Part shown: piece after piece, positions 15,866 to 23,541 of the stretch
How the letters are laid out: the number at the start of each line of letters is the position of its first letter
Position numbering within the stretch: the stretch's first letter is position 1
DNA from: VRUE01 sp036271315
GTDB lineage: Bacteria > Actinomycetota > Thermoleophilia > Solirubrobacterales > 70-9
Length of the DNA: 64,000 nucleotides
Assembly (NCBI GenBank): GCA_036271315.1
Contig: DATBAV010000036.1
Span: 122,553 to 186,552 of the forward strand
Direction of reading: 5' to 3'
Translations under genes and position numbers: made by a program
Notes under the pieces: model-generated
Databases searched by the model: none
What the model was told of the DNA's origin: nothing
The model's input: the letters and a program-made list of their open reading frames with translations, nothing else

Positions 15866-17092
15866 TCATTCCCGGGGCTGAAGCATCTGCTGACTCAACA
15901 ACGCCATATTGATCGGCAGGCCACCGATCTTCAGGATGGTCACAAAGTCCTGGGCTGCCCCAATGTTGGGGAAGCCCCCCGAGATCTGGGCACCGGTGCG
16001 GCCATCGATTCCGTTGGGGAAGTCGGCGAAATTGACGATGGGTCGGGTCTTAACTTCGCCGTCGAAGACGGTGGCAATGTGGCCAGAGAGGCCTTCGGCT
16101 CCATACCCGTCGACTGGTCCAATTGCGGCAGCCCGACCACGTTTGGCGATTTTACGGGTGAGCCGTTCAAAGGCAACGCGGCCCTTAGCAGTGAAGCGAA
16201 AGGTGACGTTCGGTCGACCCAATTCATCGACTTCCTGGTTGGGGCGGACGATGTCACGGCCATTAAGTTCTGGACGGTCCTTGAGTGCAAACCAGCCGGG
16301 TTCTCCTGTCGTGATGATTTCTCCGGTGCGGCTGCTCGGTTGTTCGGAGGCAATCGCTGTGCCCAGTGGAACCTTGAGCACGACGTTGTGGTGGCGGTGT
16401 CGCTGGCTTCCAGAATTGCGAAGCTCGACTCGGCCAGAGAATGGCCCGGCCACCAATTCGTGGGTCGGAGAGCCATCGAATACGTAGAAGCGGGGTGTCG
16501 AGGCCGAGCACGTTGCGCAGTGCTTACGCGGTTTCTGTTCGGAAGCTAGCCTGACCGCGCCGTAGAGATTCGGGAAGGCGCCGGCTGAGATCAACTGTGC
16601 GTTGGCGACCTGCCTTGTACTTCGGCCGGCTGCACGCCATTCGCGATTAGCTCTGCGCAGGGCGGCGGCTGGAGGGACCTTGCCTGGGTGACCGCCAACC
16701 TTACGCTCGGGTCCGATCAGGTTCGCCTCCCAATCGTAGAAATAGAGCTGCCCCGCTCCGCCGACCTGTTTGGCAGCCCACCTCGCATGCCGGGTGCCCC
16801 GGACATGGGACAAAACCACGCGAACTCGCTTATGAGTAAGCATCTGAACCTGTCCGTCTACATTCAGGACTTCCTGTAGGCGCTTGCAGAGGATGCTCCT
16901 CACCACTCGGTGGGTGCTCGGGGTGACCCCCTTTGTTCCAGCTTCCAGTTGGTAGAGAAGCTCGAGCGACGGGTTCGTGGGGGCGCTGGAGCAGGGAGTG
17001 CTGTTCCCGCTAGCGGCATCTTGATCGCTCAGTGCCACGACCGCACCGGCAATCACGGTGAGAAGCAAGATGTATCGAACGGTAGGCCGCAA
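15866..17092 (-). CDS. Secreted stand-alone SecD P1-like domain protein
   Basis: A 408-aa protein. The N-terminus (RPTVRYILLLTVIAGAVVAL) is a signal peptide or signal anchor. No other membrane segment is present. The C-terminal third strongly resembles the periplasmic P1 head of SecD: NVTFRFTAKGRVAFERLTRK, then HIATVFDGEVKTRPIVNFAD, then ISGGFPNIGAAQDFVTILKI and GGLPI. In SecD this pattern is followed by transmembrane helices, but here the protein ends ~15 residues later. Cysteine pairs occur near residue 35 and in CATCSAS. It would act outside the membrane, perhaps in late protein secretion, but the function is unproven. Confidence 0.75.
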   Translation of the reverse strand: MRPTVRYILLLTVIAGAVVALSDQDAASGNSTPCSSAPTNPSLELLYQLEAGTKGVTPSTHRVVRSILCKRLQEVLNVDGQVQMLTHKRVRVVLSHVRGTRHARWAAKQVGGAGQLYFYDWEANLIGPERKVGGHPGKVPPAAALRRANREWRAAGRSTRQVANAQLISAGAFPNLYGAVRLASEQKPRKHCATCSASTPRFYVFDGSPTHELVAGPFSGRVELRNSGSQRHRHHNVVLKVPLGTAIASEQPSSRTGEIITTGEPGWFALKDRPELNGRDIVRPNQEVDELGRPNVTFRFTAKGRVAFERLTRKIAKRGRAAAIGPVDGYGAEGLSGHIATVFDGEVKTRPIVNFADFPNGIDGRTGAQISGGFPNIGAAQDFVTILKIGGLPINMALLSQQMLQPRE

Positions 17093-17112
17093 AGGCTGGA
17101 GCCTACCGAGGC

Positions 17113-17598
17113 CTATCCTGTCAGCCGCGGATCGTCGGCGTCGATCTCTTCGGCGGTGGCGTCGTAGTCGTAGTGACGACTTGAGGTTGTGGGTCCCGTC
17201 GGGCCGCTCCGACCCGCCGTCCCCGGCACGCCCATGATCAGGAAGCGCTTGCCGGCGTAGCCGCGCATCAGGTGTCTGACGATCGCTCGCGTGGGTGGGA
17301 TCAGCAGGATCGCGCCGAAGATGTCGGTGACGAAGCCGGGGGTGAGGAGGAGGGTGCCGCCGATTGCGATCAGGAGGCCGTCGGCGACCTCGCGGCCGGG
17401 GAAGCGGCGCTCGGCGAGGGCGGCGTTGAAGCGGCGCCAGGCGCCGCGGCCCTGGTGGCGCAGCAGCATCGAGCCGAGCACGGCGTCGGCGATCAGCAGT
17501 GCGACCGTGGGCCAGACCCCGATCAGCGAGCCGATCTGGATGATCACGTAGATCTCGACGATCGGGATAACGATGAAAAGGGCAACCAGAATGGCCAT
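17113..17598 (-). CDS. fxsA: FxsA-family membrane protein
   Basis: A 161-aa protein of the FxsA family. Family members are small integral membrane proteins; E. coli FxsA relieves F exclusion of phage T7 when overproduced. The family pattern is visible: IVEIYVIIQIGSLIGVWPTV, then ALLIADAVLGSMLLRHQGRG, then ADGLLIAIGGTLLLTPGFVT followed by DIFGAILLIPPTRAIVR. There are three or four membrane segments, then a ~45-residue hydrophilic tail ending in a YDYDATAEEIDADD-type acidic stretch. It is separated by 20 bp from the SecD-like gene downstream and by a strong hairpin from the acyltransferase gene upstream. Confidence 0.9.
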   Translation of the reverse strand: MAILVALFIVIPIVEIYVIIQIGSLIGVWPTVALLIADAVLGSMLLRHQGRGAWRRFNAALAERRFPGREVADGLLIAIGGTLLLTPGFVTDIFGAILLIPPTRAIVRHLMRGYAGKRFLIMGVPGTAGRSGPTGPTTSSRHYDYDATAEEIDADDPRLTG

Positions 17599-17617
17599 GG
17601 ATAGAGCCTACTCAGGT

Positions 17618-17668
17618 CGAACTGCATCAAATTTCCAGTCTCCTGGGCCGGAAATTTGATGCAGTTCG
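17618..17668. terminator. Perfect 19-bp stem hairpin
   Basis: CGAACTGCATCAAATTTCC (17618-17636) and its exact reverse complement (17650-17668) flank a 13-nt loop. The hairpin ends 2 bp from the stop codon of the WS/DGAT gene and lies 20 bp upstream of fxsA. The stem is AT-rich inside and lacks a T-run. It is probably a terminator or RNA-stabilising structure. Confidence 0.6.
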
Positions 17669-17669
17669 C

Positions 17670-19082
17670 TCAGGTGCGAGCGGCCGCCGCCGCGGCCTCC
17701 TCGAGCTCGGCGAGCGAGCGATTCAGCCCCTCGGCGATCGCTTCGACGTCCTCCATCGAGTCGTAATCGGCGAGCAGGCCGAAGCCGACGCGGCCGTTGT
17801 AGCTCATGATCGCCACCGCCATCGTGTGGTTCGGGGGCAGGAAGGCGACGGGGAAGACCTCCTCGAGTTCGCGGCCCAGCACGTAGAGCGGGATCTGCGG
17901 GCCCGGCACGTTGGTGACGATCATGTTGAAGAGCCGGGTCGAGAAGTTGATCCGCGAGGCCTGCGCCAGCAGCGTCGGCGGGGCGAAGTCGTTGAAGCGG
18001 GAGATCACTTCGGCGCCCAGCGCCTGCTTGGAGCGCTTAAGGCCCTCCATCTGCTCGCTGACTACCCGAAGCCGCCGCACCGGATCCTCGACGTAGACCG
18101 GCAGTGGCCCGCGCATCGCCGCGATCCGGTTGCCGAGGTCGCCGCGCTCGTCCTGGCTGCGGATCGAGACCGGCACCAGCGCGCGCAGCTCCAGGCCCTC
18201 GGTGCGCACGCCGCGGCTGTGCAGCCACTCGCGCAGCGCCCCCGTCACCACGGCGAGGACGACGTCGTTGACGGTGCCGCCGAGCGTGTCCTTGATCCGC
18301 TTGAAGGTGGCAAGCTCCGAGCGCGCCCAGGTGAAGCGGCGGTGCGGGCCGATCGGTTGGTTCAGCGGTACGTCGGGGGCCGGATCGGCAAAGGCGCCGA
18401 CGACCTCGCCGACGCCCTCCAGCGCCTCGCCGATCCGTCGCGCCGCCGACTCGGGATGGCGCACCGCCTCGACCGCGCGCTCGACGATCCTCACCGGTGC
18501 CGCAGCCGCGTCCACCGCGCCGCGGGCGACGAGGTCGATCGTGCTCGGCTGCGGTGCCGGCACCCAGCCGTCGTCGCTGGTGGCGGGCTCGGGCACCGGC
18601 TCGAGGTCGAAGAGGACGGTGCCGATGTCGACACCGGAGATGCCGTCGACCATCGCGTGGTGGGTCTTGGTCAGTAGGGCGAAGCGGTCGCGCTCTAGGC
18701 CCTGGACGAGCCAGAGCTCCCAGAGCGGCTTCGAGCGATCGAGCTGCTGTGAGAAGACCCGCGCGGCGAGTCGCTTCAGCTGTTGCTCGCCTCCCGGATC
18801 GGGCAATCCGGTGTGGCGGATGTGGTAGGTCAGGTTGAAGTTGACGTCGTCGGCCCAGAGCGGCCGGCCGGCCTCCAGCGGCGGCACCACGAGGCGCTGG
18901 CGGAAGCGCGGCACCTGGTTGAGGCGCCCGCGCACGTGCTCGACCAAGTCGACGTATTTGGGCGGCGGCCCCTCGAAGATCAGGATCGCGCCAACGTGCA
19001 TGTGGCTCGCCGAGGTCTCGTTGGTCAGGAACGAGGCGTCGACGGCAGTGAGCCGGTCAAGGTGGCGTCCTTGGGTTGCCAT
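17670..19082 (-). CDS. Wax ester synthase / diacylglycerol acyltransferase (WS/DGAT)
   Basis: A 470-aa bifunctional O-acyltransferase that joins acyl-CoA to fatty alcohols or diacylglycerol at the membrane surface, making storage lipid. The N-terminal domain has the typical start RLTAVDASFLTNET and the active-site motif HHAMVDG at residues 141-147 (HHxxxDG, with the second His as base). The C-terminal domain carries NDVVLAVVTGALREWL, LVPVSIRSQDERGDLGNR and VTNVPGPQIPLYVLGRE, all usual family blocks. Length is normal. Such genes are common in actinobacteria that store triacylglycerol. It is divergent from ispH. Confidence 0.93.
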   Translation of the reverse strand: MATQGRHLDRLTAVDASFLTNETSASHMHVGAILIFEGPPPKYVDLVEHVRGRLNQVPRFRQRLVVPPLEAGRPLWADDVNFNLTYHIRHTGLPDPGGEQQLKRLAARVFSQQLDRSKPLWELWLVQGLERDRFALLTKTHHAMVDGISGVDIGTVLFDLEPVPEPATSDDGWVPAPQPSTIDLVARGAVDAAAAPVRIVERAVEAVRHPESAARRIGEALEGVGEVVGAFADPAPDVPLNQPIGPHRRFTWARSELATFKRIKDTLGGTVNDVVLAVVTGALREWLHSRGVRTEGLELRALVPVSIRSQDERGDLGNRIAAMRGPLPVYVEDPVRRLRVVSEQMEGLKRSKQALGAEVISRFNDFAPPTLLAQASRINFSTRLFNMIVTNVPGPQIPLYVLGRELEEVFPVAFLPPNHTMAVAIMSYNGRVGFGLLADYDSMEDVEAIAEGLNRSLAELEEAAAAAART

Positions 19083-19180
19083 CGCCCAAGGCTAGCCATC
19101 CCCGGACGCGGGAGCGAGGACGTGTGATCGCCGGTTGTCATAAGCACGTCCTCGCGGGAGCGGAGGAGATGGCGCCCGGC

Positions 19181-19192
19181 TACTCTGCAGAT
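19181..19192 (+). promoter_or_regulatory. Candidate leaderless promoter of ispH
   Basis: TACTCT (19181-19186) fits an actinobacterial -10 box. It is followed by exactly 6 nt and then the chosen ATG of ispH at 19193, which would place the transcription start on the A of ATG. Confidence 0.4.
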
Positions 19193-20164
19193 ATGCCCTC
19201 GCTCGCCACCGGGGCCCCGAAACGGGTCCTGCTTGCAGCCCCGCGCGGATACTGCGCCGGGGTCGACCGCGCCGTGCAGACGGTCGAGCGCGCGCTCGAG
19301 CTCCACGGCGCCCCGGTCTACGTGCGCAAGGAGATCGTCCACAACAAGCACGTGGTCGAGGAGCTGGCAAAGCGGGGCGCGATCTTCGTCGAGCAGGAGA
19401 CCGAGGTGCCCGAGGGCGAGATGGTCGTCTTCTCCGCCCACGGCGTCGCCCCGGCGGTGCATGACAACGCTGCCGCGCGCAACCTGCGCACGATCGACGC
19501 CACCTGCCCGCTGGTGACCAAGGTCCACGTCTCGGCGCGGCGCTTCGCCGCCGAGGGCTACACGATCGTGATGATCGGCCACGCTGGCCACGAGGAGGTC
19601 GAAGGGACCACCGGCGAGGCGCCCGAGAGCATCGTCCTGATCGAAACCGCGGACGAAGTCGAGAGCCTCGAGGTCGCCGATCCCGCCAAGGTTGCCTTCA
19701 TCACCCAGACGACGCTCTCGGTCGACGAGACGGCCGAGGTGATCGCCGCTCTGCGGGCCAAGTTCCCCGGCATCGTCAGCTCCAAGTCAGATGACATCTG
19801 TTATGCCACGACCAATCGCCAGATCGCGGTCAAGCAGCTCGCCCGCGAGTGCGATCTGGTCCTCGTGATCGGCTCGACCAACTCTTCGAACTCGAACCGC
19901 CTGGTCGAGGTTGCGCGCGAACATGGTGCCGCCTCGCATCTGATCGACAACCACACCCAGGTCGAGGAGGAATGGCTGGAGGGAGTCGAGACCGTTGGTA
20001 TCACCTCCGGCGCCAGCGCCCCCGAGGAGCTGGTCGAGAGCCTGGTCGAGCTCTTCCGCGAGCGCGGTGCCGAAGACGTCTCCGAGCTGCGCACGGTTCA
20101 CGAGGACGTGCGGTTCATGCTTCCTAAGGAGATTCGGGAAGCTTCGACGGCGGCATCGACGTAG
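19193..20164 (+). CDS. ispH: 4-hydroxy-3-methylbut-2-enyl diphosphate reductase
   Basis: About 323 residues. IspH is a [4Fe-4S] enzyme that makes isopentenyl and dimethylallyl diphosphate in the last step of the MEP pathway. The three cluster cysteines are C21 in APRGYCAGVDRAV, C105 in DATCPLVTKVH and C203 in SDDICYATTNRQ. The substrate-binding residues of FSAHGVAP, IGHAGHEEVEGT, GSTNSSNSNRL and ITSGASAPEELV are all present. The start ATG 19193 has a TACTCT box 6 nt upstream and no ribosome binding site, so translation is probably leaderless. ATG 19169 is an in-frame alternative but sits too close to its GGAGGAG. The enzyme needs Fe-S clusters, which the nearby SUF genes would supply. Confidence 0.95.
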   Translation: MPSLATGAPKRVLLAAPRGYCAGVDRAVQTVERALELHGAPVYVRKEIVHNKHVVEELAKRGAIFVEQETEVPEGEMVVFSAHGVAPAVHDNAAARNLRTIDATCPLVTKVHVSARRFAAEGYTIVMIGHAGHEEVEGTTGEAPESIVLIETADEVESLEVADPAKVAFITQTTLSVDETAEVIAALRAKFPGIVSSKSDDICYATTNRQIAVKQLARECDLVLVIGSTNSSNSNRLVEVAREHGAASHLIDNHTQVEEEWLEGVETVGITSGASAPEELVESLVELFRERGAEDVSELRTVHEDVRFMLPKEIREASTAAST

Positions 20165-20165
20165 G

Positions 20166-20254
20166 GGAGGGCGGGGACCTCTCCACCGGACAAAAGCCGG
20201 CCTAATTAGGCCGGCTTTTTGAGTATCCGCCCGTTGGAGAGGTCCCCGCCCTCC
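20166..20254. terminator. Nested double-hairpin bidirectional terminator
   Basis: The outer arms GGAGGGCGGGGACCTCTCCA (20166-20185) and their exact reverse complement (20235-20254) enclose a palindrome. Its half is AAAAGCCGGCCTAA, centred on TTAGGCCGGCTTTT (20192-20219), and a T-run follows. It lies between two convergent genes (ispH and the thioredoxin-fold gene), so it can end transcription from both sides. Confidence 0.85.
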
Positions 20255-20256
20255 TT

Positions 20257-21063
20257 CTAAGGGATGCCGGCGGCGAAGCTCACGGACCAGATTCGGAGGC
20301 CTGGGGAGGGCACGAGTTTTAGGCTGTGGGCCTCGTGGTGCTCGTGTTCTGCGAGCGCGTAGAGGCGTGGTCCGTCGATCTGAAGCTGGTGATGATTGCC
20401 ATCGATGGTCACCGACAATGTGCCCGTGCCCTCGACGGTCGCGTGGGCGCCGCCGGCCTCGTAGTCGAGATCCAGCTCGCCGCCGATCCAGGGCTGCTCC
20501 CAGGAGCCGCCGGGGAAGATCTCCGGCGTGGGGGGCATGACCTTGGCGCCGGGGGAGTCGCTCGGGCGCAGCGGGTCCATCGGGTTCGGCAGCGAGCGCA
20601 GCGCGTCGAGCTCGCGCAGCTCTTCCTGGATCGCCATCTCGGTGCCGAGGTATTCGCCCTCGCCGAAGTGGAACCAGCTCAGCGCGCCACCGGTTGTCCA
20701 GAGGAAGAGGCTGGGCCAGCCCTCGCAGCCGTAGGCGAGCCAGAGCTCGCGCTCGGTGTCGATCGCGACTGGGAAGCCGACGCCGAGATCGGCGAGGCCG
20801 GAGGCGACTCGATCGGCGTCCGAGCCAAAGGGAAAGCGCGGCGCCTGCACGCCGATCGTCGTCAGGCCCGTCTCGCGGTAGCGGCGATCCCACTCGGCCA
20901 GATAGGGGAGGGTGCGCACGCTGTTCAGCTGGGCGAAGTCGAGAAAGTGGACGAGCACCGGGCCGGCGGCAGTCAGGGCAGGCATCGACTCCGGTTGCTC
21001 GCCGATCCAGGCGATCCTGTCGGGGAGGTCCGGCGCGGCGATGGTGTCGCGTTTGGGGCGCAT
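20257..21063 (-). CDS. Thioredoxin-fold protein without the CxxC active site
   Basis: A 268-aa protein that resembles the soluble C-terminal part of DipZ/TlpA-type thiol-disulphide proteins. A thioredoxin-like start (GPVLVHFLDFAQLNSVRTLP, then YLAEWDRRYRETGLTTIGVQ) is followed by the typical GFPVAIDTERELWLAYGCEG and then WPSLFLWTTGGAL. The usual CxxC is replaced at LNSVR, so it cannot act as an ordinary oxidoreductase. After residue ~170 comes a beta-rich module (GGSWEQPWIGGELDLDYEA and on) like the DipZ C-terminal domain. No signal peptide is apparent. It may bind a ligand or partner rather than perform redox chemistry. Confidence 0.75.
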   Translation of the reverse strand: MRPKRDTIAAPDLPDRIAWIGEQPESMPALTAAGPVLVHFLDFAQLNSVRTLPYLAEWDRRYRETGLTTIGVQAPRFPFGSDADRVASGLADLGVGFPVAIDTERELWLAYGCEGWPSLFLWTTGGALSWFHFGEGEYLGTEMAIQEELRELDALRSLPNPMDPLRPSDSPGAKVMPPTPEIFPGGSWEQPWIGGELDLDYEAGGAHATVEGTGTLSVTIDGNHHQLQIDGPRLYALAEHEHHEAHSLKLVPSPGLRIWSVSFAAGIP

Positions 21064-21118
21064 CGGCGCGAACGTTATTCGCTGGCGAGGGCACCGACTC
21101 CGCTAGATTTTCAGAGCA

Positions 21119-21355
21119 ATGCTCGAGATCGCCGTGGCGCTGATCCCGCTTTTCCTGCTCCTCGGCTCGCTTCTGTTCGGGCATTACCCGGGCTTCAAGG
21201 CGATCGTCAAGATCTCCGAGCGGATCTGGGCCAGGCCGCGGGCTCGCGCGGCAAAGAGTCAGGGGCGCCCAAGGGCACCGCGCTCGCACGCGATCTGTGG
21301 CGGACTCCTGCTCGCCTTCGGCTACGCCCAGCGCCCACCGCCGCTCGCTCCCTAG
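21119..21355 (+). CDS. Small membrane protein of unknown function
   Basis: A 78-aa protein starting MLEIAVALIPLFLLLGSLLF, one strong membrane helix. It is followed by HYPGFKAIVKISERIW and a basic, Pro/Arg-rich tail containing a second weakly hydrophobic stretch (ICGGLLLAFGYA). I do not recognise a family. It is divergent from the thioredoxin-fold gene and precedes the cupredoxin gene by ~70 bp on the same strand. It may therefore belong to the same envelope-associated unit. Confidence 0.6.
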   Translation: MLEIAVALIPLFLLLGSLLFGHYPGFKAIVKISERIWARPRARAAKSQGRPRAPRSHAICGGLLLAFGYAQRPPPLAP

Positions 21356-21427
21356 TCCAAGCCCGCGACAGCGGTCAGCGGGTCAATGCGGCGCGGCTTC
21401 GCCGTGCCCGGAACCGAGGAGTGAGCA

Positions 21428-21805
21428 ATGAATTCGAATACCACGCGCGTCGTCGCTGGAATTGCGGTCATCGTCGTCGCGATCGTGCTCTTGATCGTGC
21501 TGAAGAAAGACGACAGCAGCAAGGTCACGTCAAATACCGGAGGCAAGGTCACGACGATCGCGATCAAGGACGGCAAACCCGTCGGGGGCATCGCCGACCT
21601 GACCTACAACAAGGGTGAACAGGTCCGCTTCAAGGTGGACTCCGACGTCAGCGACGAGGTCCACGTGCACGGCTACGACATCATGAAGGACGTCGAGGCC
21701 GGTGGCTCGGTCAACTTCGATTTCCCAGCGACGATCGAAGGCGTCTTCGAGGCGGAGCTCGAGGGCCGCAAGGAACAGATCCTCGAACTCACCGTCAACC
21801 CATGA
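21428..21805 (+). CDS. Membrane-anchored cupredoxin-like protein
   Basis: A 125-aa protein. Residues ~7-26 (VVAGIAVIVVAIVLLIVLKK) form an N-terminal anchor. The remaining ~95 residues form a beta sandwich, with segments VTTIAIKDGKPVGGIADLTY, GEQVRFKVDSDVSDEVHVHG and FPATIEGVFEAELEGRKEQI. The His-containing strand DEVHVHGYD is the position where cupredoxins bind copper, but the usual Cys/His/Met loop near the C-terminus is not evident. Copper binding is therefore doubtful. Its stop overlaps the ATG of the following membrane gene by 4 bp, so the two products probably act together. Confidence 0.75.
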   Translation: MNSNTTRVVAGIAVIVVAIVLLIVLKKDDSSKVTSNTGGKVTTIAIKDGKPVGGIADLTYNKGEQVRFKVDSDVSDEVHVHGYDIMKDVEAGGSVNFDFPATIEGVFEAELEGRKEQILELTVNP

Positions 21806-23199
21806 GCTTCTTCCTGCCACTCGCGCACGCGCTGGTCGCGCGCAAGGATCTGCCGATTCCCGCCTGGCTCTTCGCCTGGGGGGCGTCGATCGTCCTGATC
21901 GTCTCCTTCTTCGCGCTCTCGGCAGCGTGGCGTAAACCGCGCTTCGAGGAGGAACGTTGGCGCCCTCTAAACGAACGCTTCTCGAGTGCCCTGCTGAGCG
22001 TGCCGACGCAGGTCCTCTGCGGCGCGATCGGGGTGTTCTTTCTCGGCTTCTCGATCTACGCGGGCCTGAAGGGCACCGAGGCTCCTGATCGCAACTTCGC
22101 CCTCACTTTCCTCTATGTCACCGCTTGGCTGGGCTTTCCACTGTTCAGCGTGATCTTCGGCGACGTCTTCCGGCCGTTCAACCCATGGCGCGCCGTCGCT
22201 CGGGTGGTCGGTGGCGCCTTCACGCTGATTGCGGGACAGCCTCCGGCTCACCTCAAGTATCCGCAGCGACTGGGACGCTGGCCCGCCGCCATCACCCTGC
22301 TCGCCGTGGTCTGGTTGGAGGTCGTCTACGGGGCCAGTGGTGGAGTGGCGGTGGGCCTCTCGCCCCACTCGGCAGGCGTCGCGGCGCTCATCTACACCCT
22401 CTACACACTGGTGATGATGACACTGTTCGGAGTGGAGACCTGGTGCCAGCGGGGCGAGGTGTTCTCGGTCTATTTCGGCATGTTCTCCCAACTCGGGCTG
22501 TTTGGGATAAGGGATGGACGGCTCGGCCGGAGGCTGCCGCTGTCCGCTTCGACGCATTGGGCAACCGTCCCCGGTTCCGCCGCGGTGGTGATCGCCTCGA
22601 TCGCCAGCACCAGCTTCGATGGCGCCCAGGAGGGCGCTTTCAAGAATGCCATCATCAAAACCTTCGAATGGCTGGCGGAAACCGGGCTCAGCCTGACCAC
22701 GTCTCTGCGATTGGCGGACACGATCTTCATGCTGCTCACCTTCGCCGGCGTGGGCCTGGTCTACCTGATTGGGGTGCGGGGCATGGCCACCGTGCGCGGT
22801 GCCCCGCCGCGCGACAAGCTGCGAGCCGGCTTCGCCCACACGCTGATCCCGATCGCCTTCGCCTACCTCGTGGCGCATTACTTCAGCCTTTTCGTCTTTC
22901 AGGAGCAGGCGCAGTTCACCTACCTGCTCTCCGATCCACTCGGCACGGCGACGACGAACCTCTTCGGCACGGCATCCGGGGGGATCAACTTCAAGATCCT
23001 CAGCGCCAACGCGATCTGGTACGTACAGGTGGGGGCACTCGTCATCGGCCACGTCGTTGGCCTCACCCTCGCCCACGACCGCGCCACCGCCTACTGGGGC
23101 GACTACAAACAGGCGGCTCGCTCGCAGTACTGGATGCTCGCCGTCATGGTGGCCTTCACCTGCTTTGGCCTCTACCTCTTGTCGGTGGGCAATGGGTAG
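21802..23199 (+). CDS. Polytopic membrane protein (partner of the cupredoxin)
   Basis: A 465-aa protein with about 10-12 membrane helices, starting MSFFLPLAHALVARKDLPIP and then AWLFAWGASIVLIVSFFALS. Other segments include FALTFLYVTAWLGFPLFSVI, then FGDVFRPFNPWRAVARVVGG and FAHTLIPIAFAYLVAHYFSL. His and Glu residues lie within the helices (LAHALVARKDLP, AHTLIP, AHYFSL). I recall similar sequences being annotated as fenitrothion hydrolase in some genomes, but I cannot confirm that and see no hydrolase motif. It overlaps the cupredoxin gene by 4 bp. A role in copper or respiratory membrane biology is one possibility. Confidence 0.7.
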   Translation: MSFFLPLAHALVARKDLPIPAWLFAWGASIVLIVSFFALSAAWRKPRFEEERWRPLNERFSSALLSVPTQVLCGAIGVFFLGFSIYAGLKGTEAPDRNFALTFLYVTAWLGFPLFSVIFGDVFRPFNPWRAVARVVGGAFTLIAGQPPAHLKYPQRLGRWPAAITLLAVVWLEVVYGASGGVAVGLSPHSAGVAALIYTLYTLVMMTLFGVETWCQRGEVFSVYFGMFSQLGLFGIRDGRLGRRLPLSASTHWATVPGSAAVVIASIASTSFDGAQEGAFKNAIIKTFEWLAETGLSLTTSLRLADTIFMLLTFAGVGLVYLIGVRGMATVRGAPPRDKLRAGFAHTLIPIAFAYLVAHYFSLFVFQEQAQFTYLLSDPLGTATTNLFGTASGGINFKILSANAIWYVQVGALVIGHVVGLTLAHDRATAYWGDYKQAARSQYWMLAVMVAFTCFGLYLLSVGNG

Positions 23200-23324
23200 T
23201 TTCCGCTTTTTGCGAAAAGAGCAGATGAACCAATCGTTAAGCAGGGTTTTTTACTGATGCAGGTTCTGTACGAAGTGGTTTACTGAGGATGAGTCCTAGT
23301 ACTTGACTCTCCCTCTCCCTTATC

Positions 23325-23364
23325 GCACCGGGACCGTTGCTCGCAAGGCCGGCGGTTCCGGTGC
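23325..23364. terminator. Hairpin between the membrane gene and a small gene
   Basis: GCACCGGGACCG (23325-23336) and CGGTTCCGGTGC (23353-23364) pair with one mismatch around a 16-nt loop. A shorter hairpin, CTTTTTGCGAAAAG, lies earlier near 23206-23219. Either could end the preceding operon. Confidence 0.4.
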
Positions 23365-23385
23365 TAAGCAGTTCATACTGAGGAT

Positions 23386-23520
23386 ATGGCCGTCCTCCTA
23401 CCGCTGGCCCACGTCGGCCACTGGCTCTGGGTCCTCTACCTGCCACCGGTGCTGATCGTCGTCGGCTCGCTCGCCCGATCGACCCTCGCCGAACGCCGCA
23501 AGAAGCGCGAAGAGGACTAG
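23386..23520 (+). CDS. 44-aa single-pass membrane protein
   Basis: The peptide reads MAVLLPLAHVGHWLWVLYLP, then PVLIVVGSLARSTLAERRKK and REED. It has one hydrophobic helix with a HVGHW motif and then a charged tail, the usual look of small respiratory or envelope subunits. CATACT (23374-23379) lies exactly 6 nt before the ATG, as at ispH, and GAGGA could also act as a ribosome binding site. It fills the gap between the cupredoxin-associated membrane gene and sufD (convergent). I do not recognise a family, but composition and context argue that it is real. Confidence 0.65.
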   Translation: MAVLLPLAHVGHWLWVLYLPPVLIVVGSLARSTLAERRKKREED

Positions 23521-23541
23521 GACGAAGAGGACTAGGAGGGC

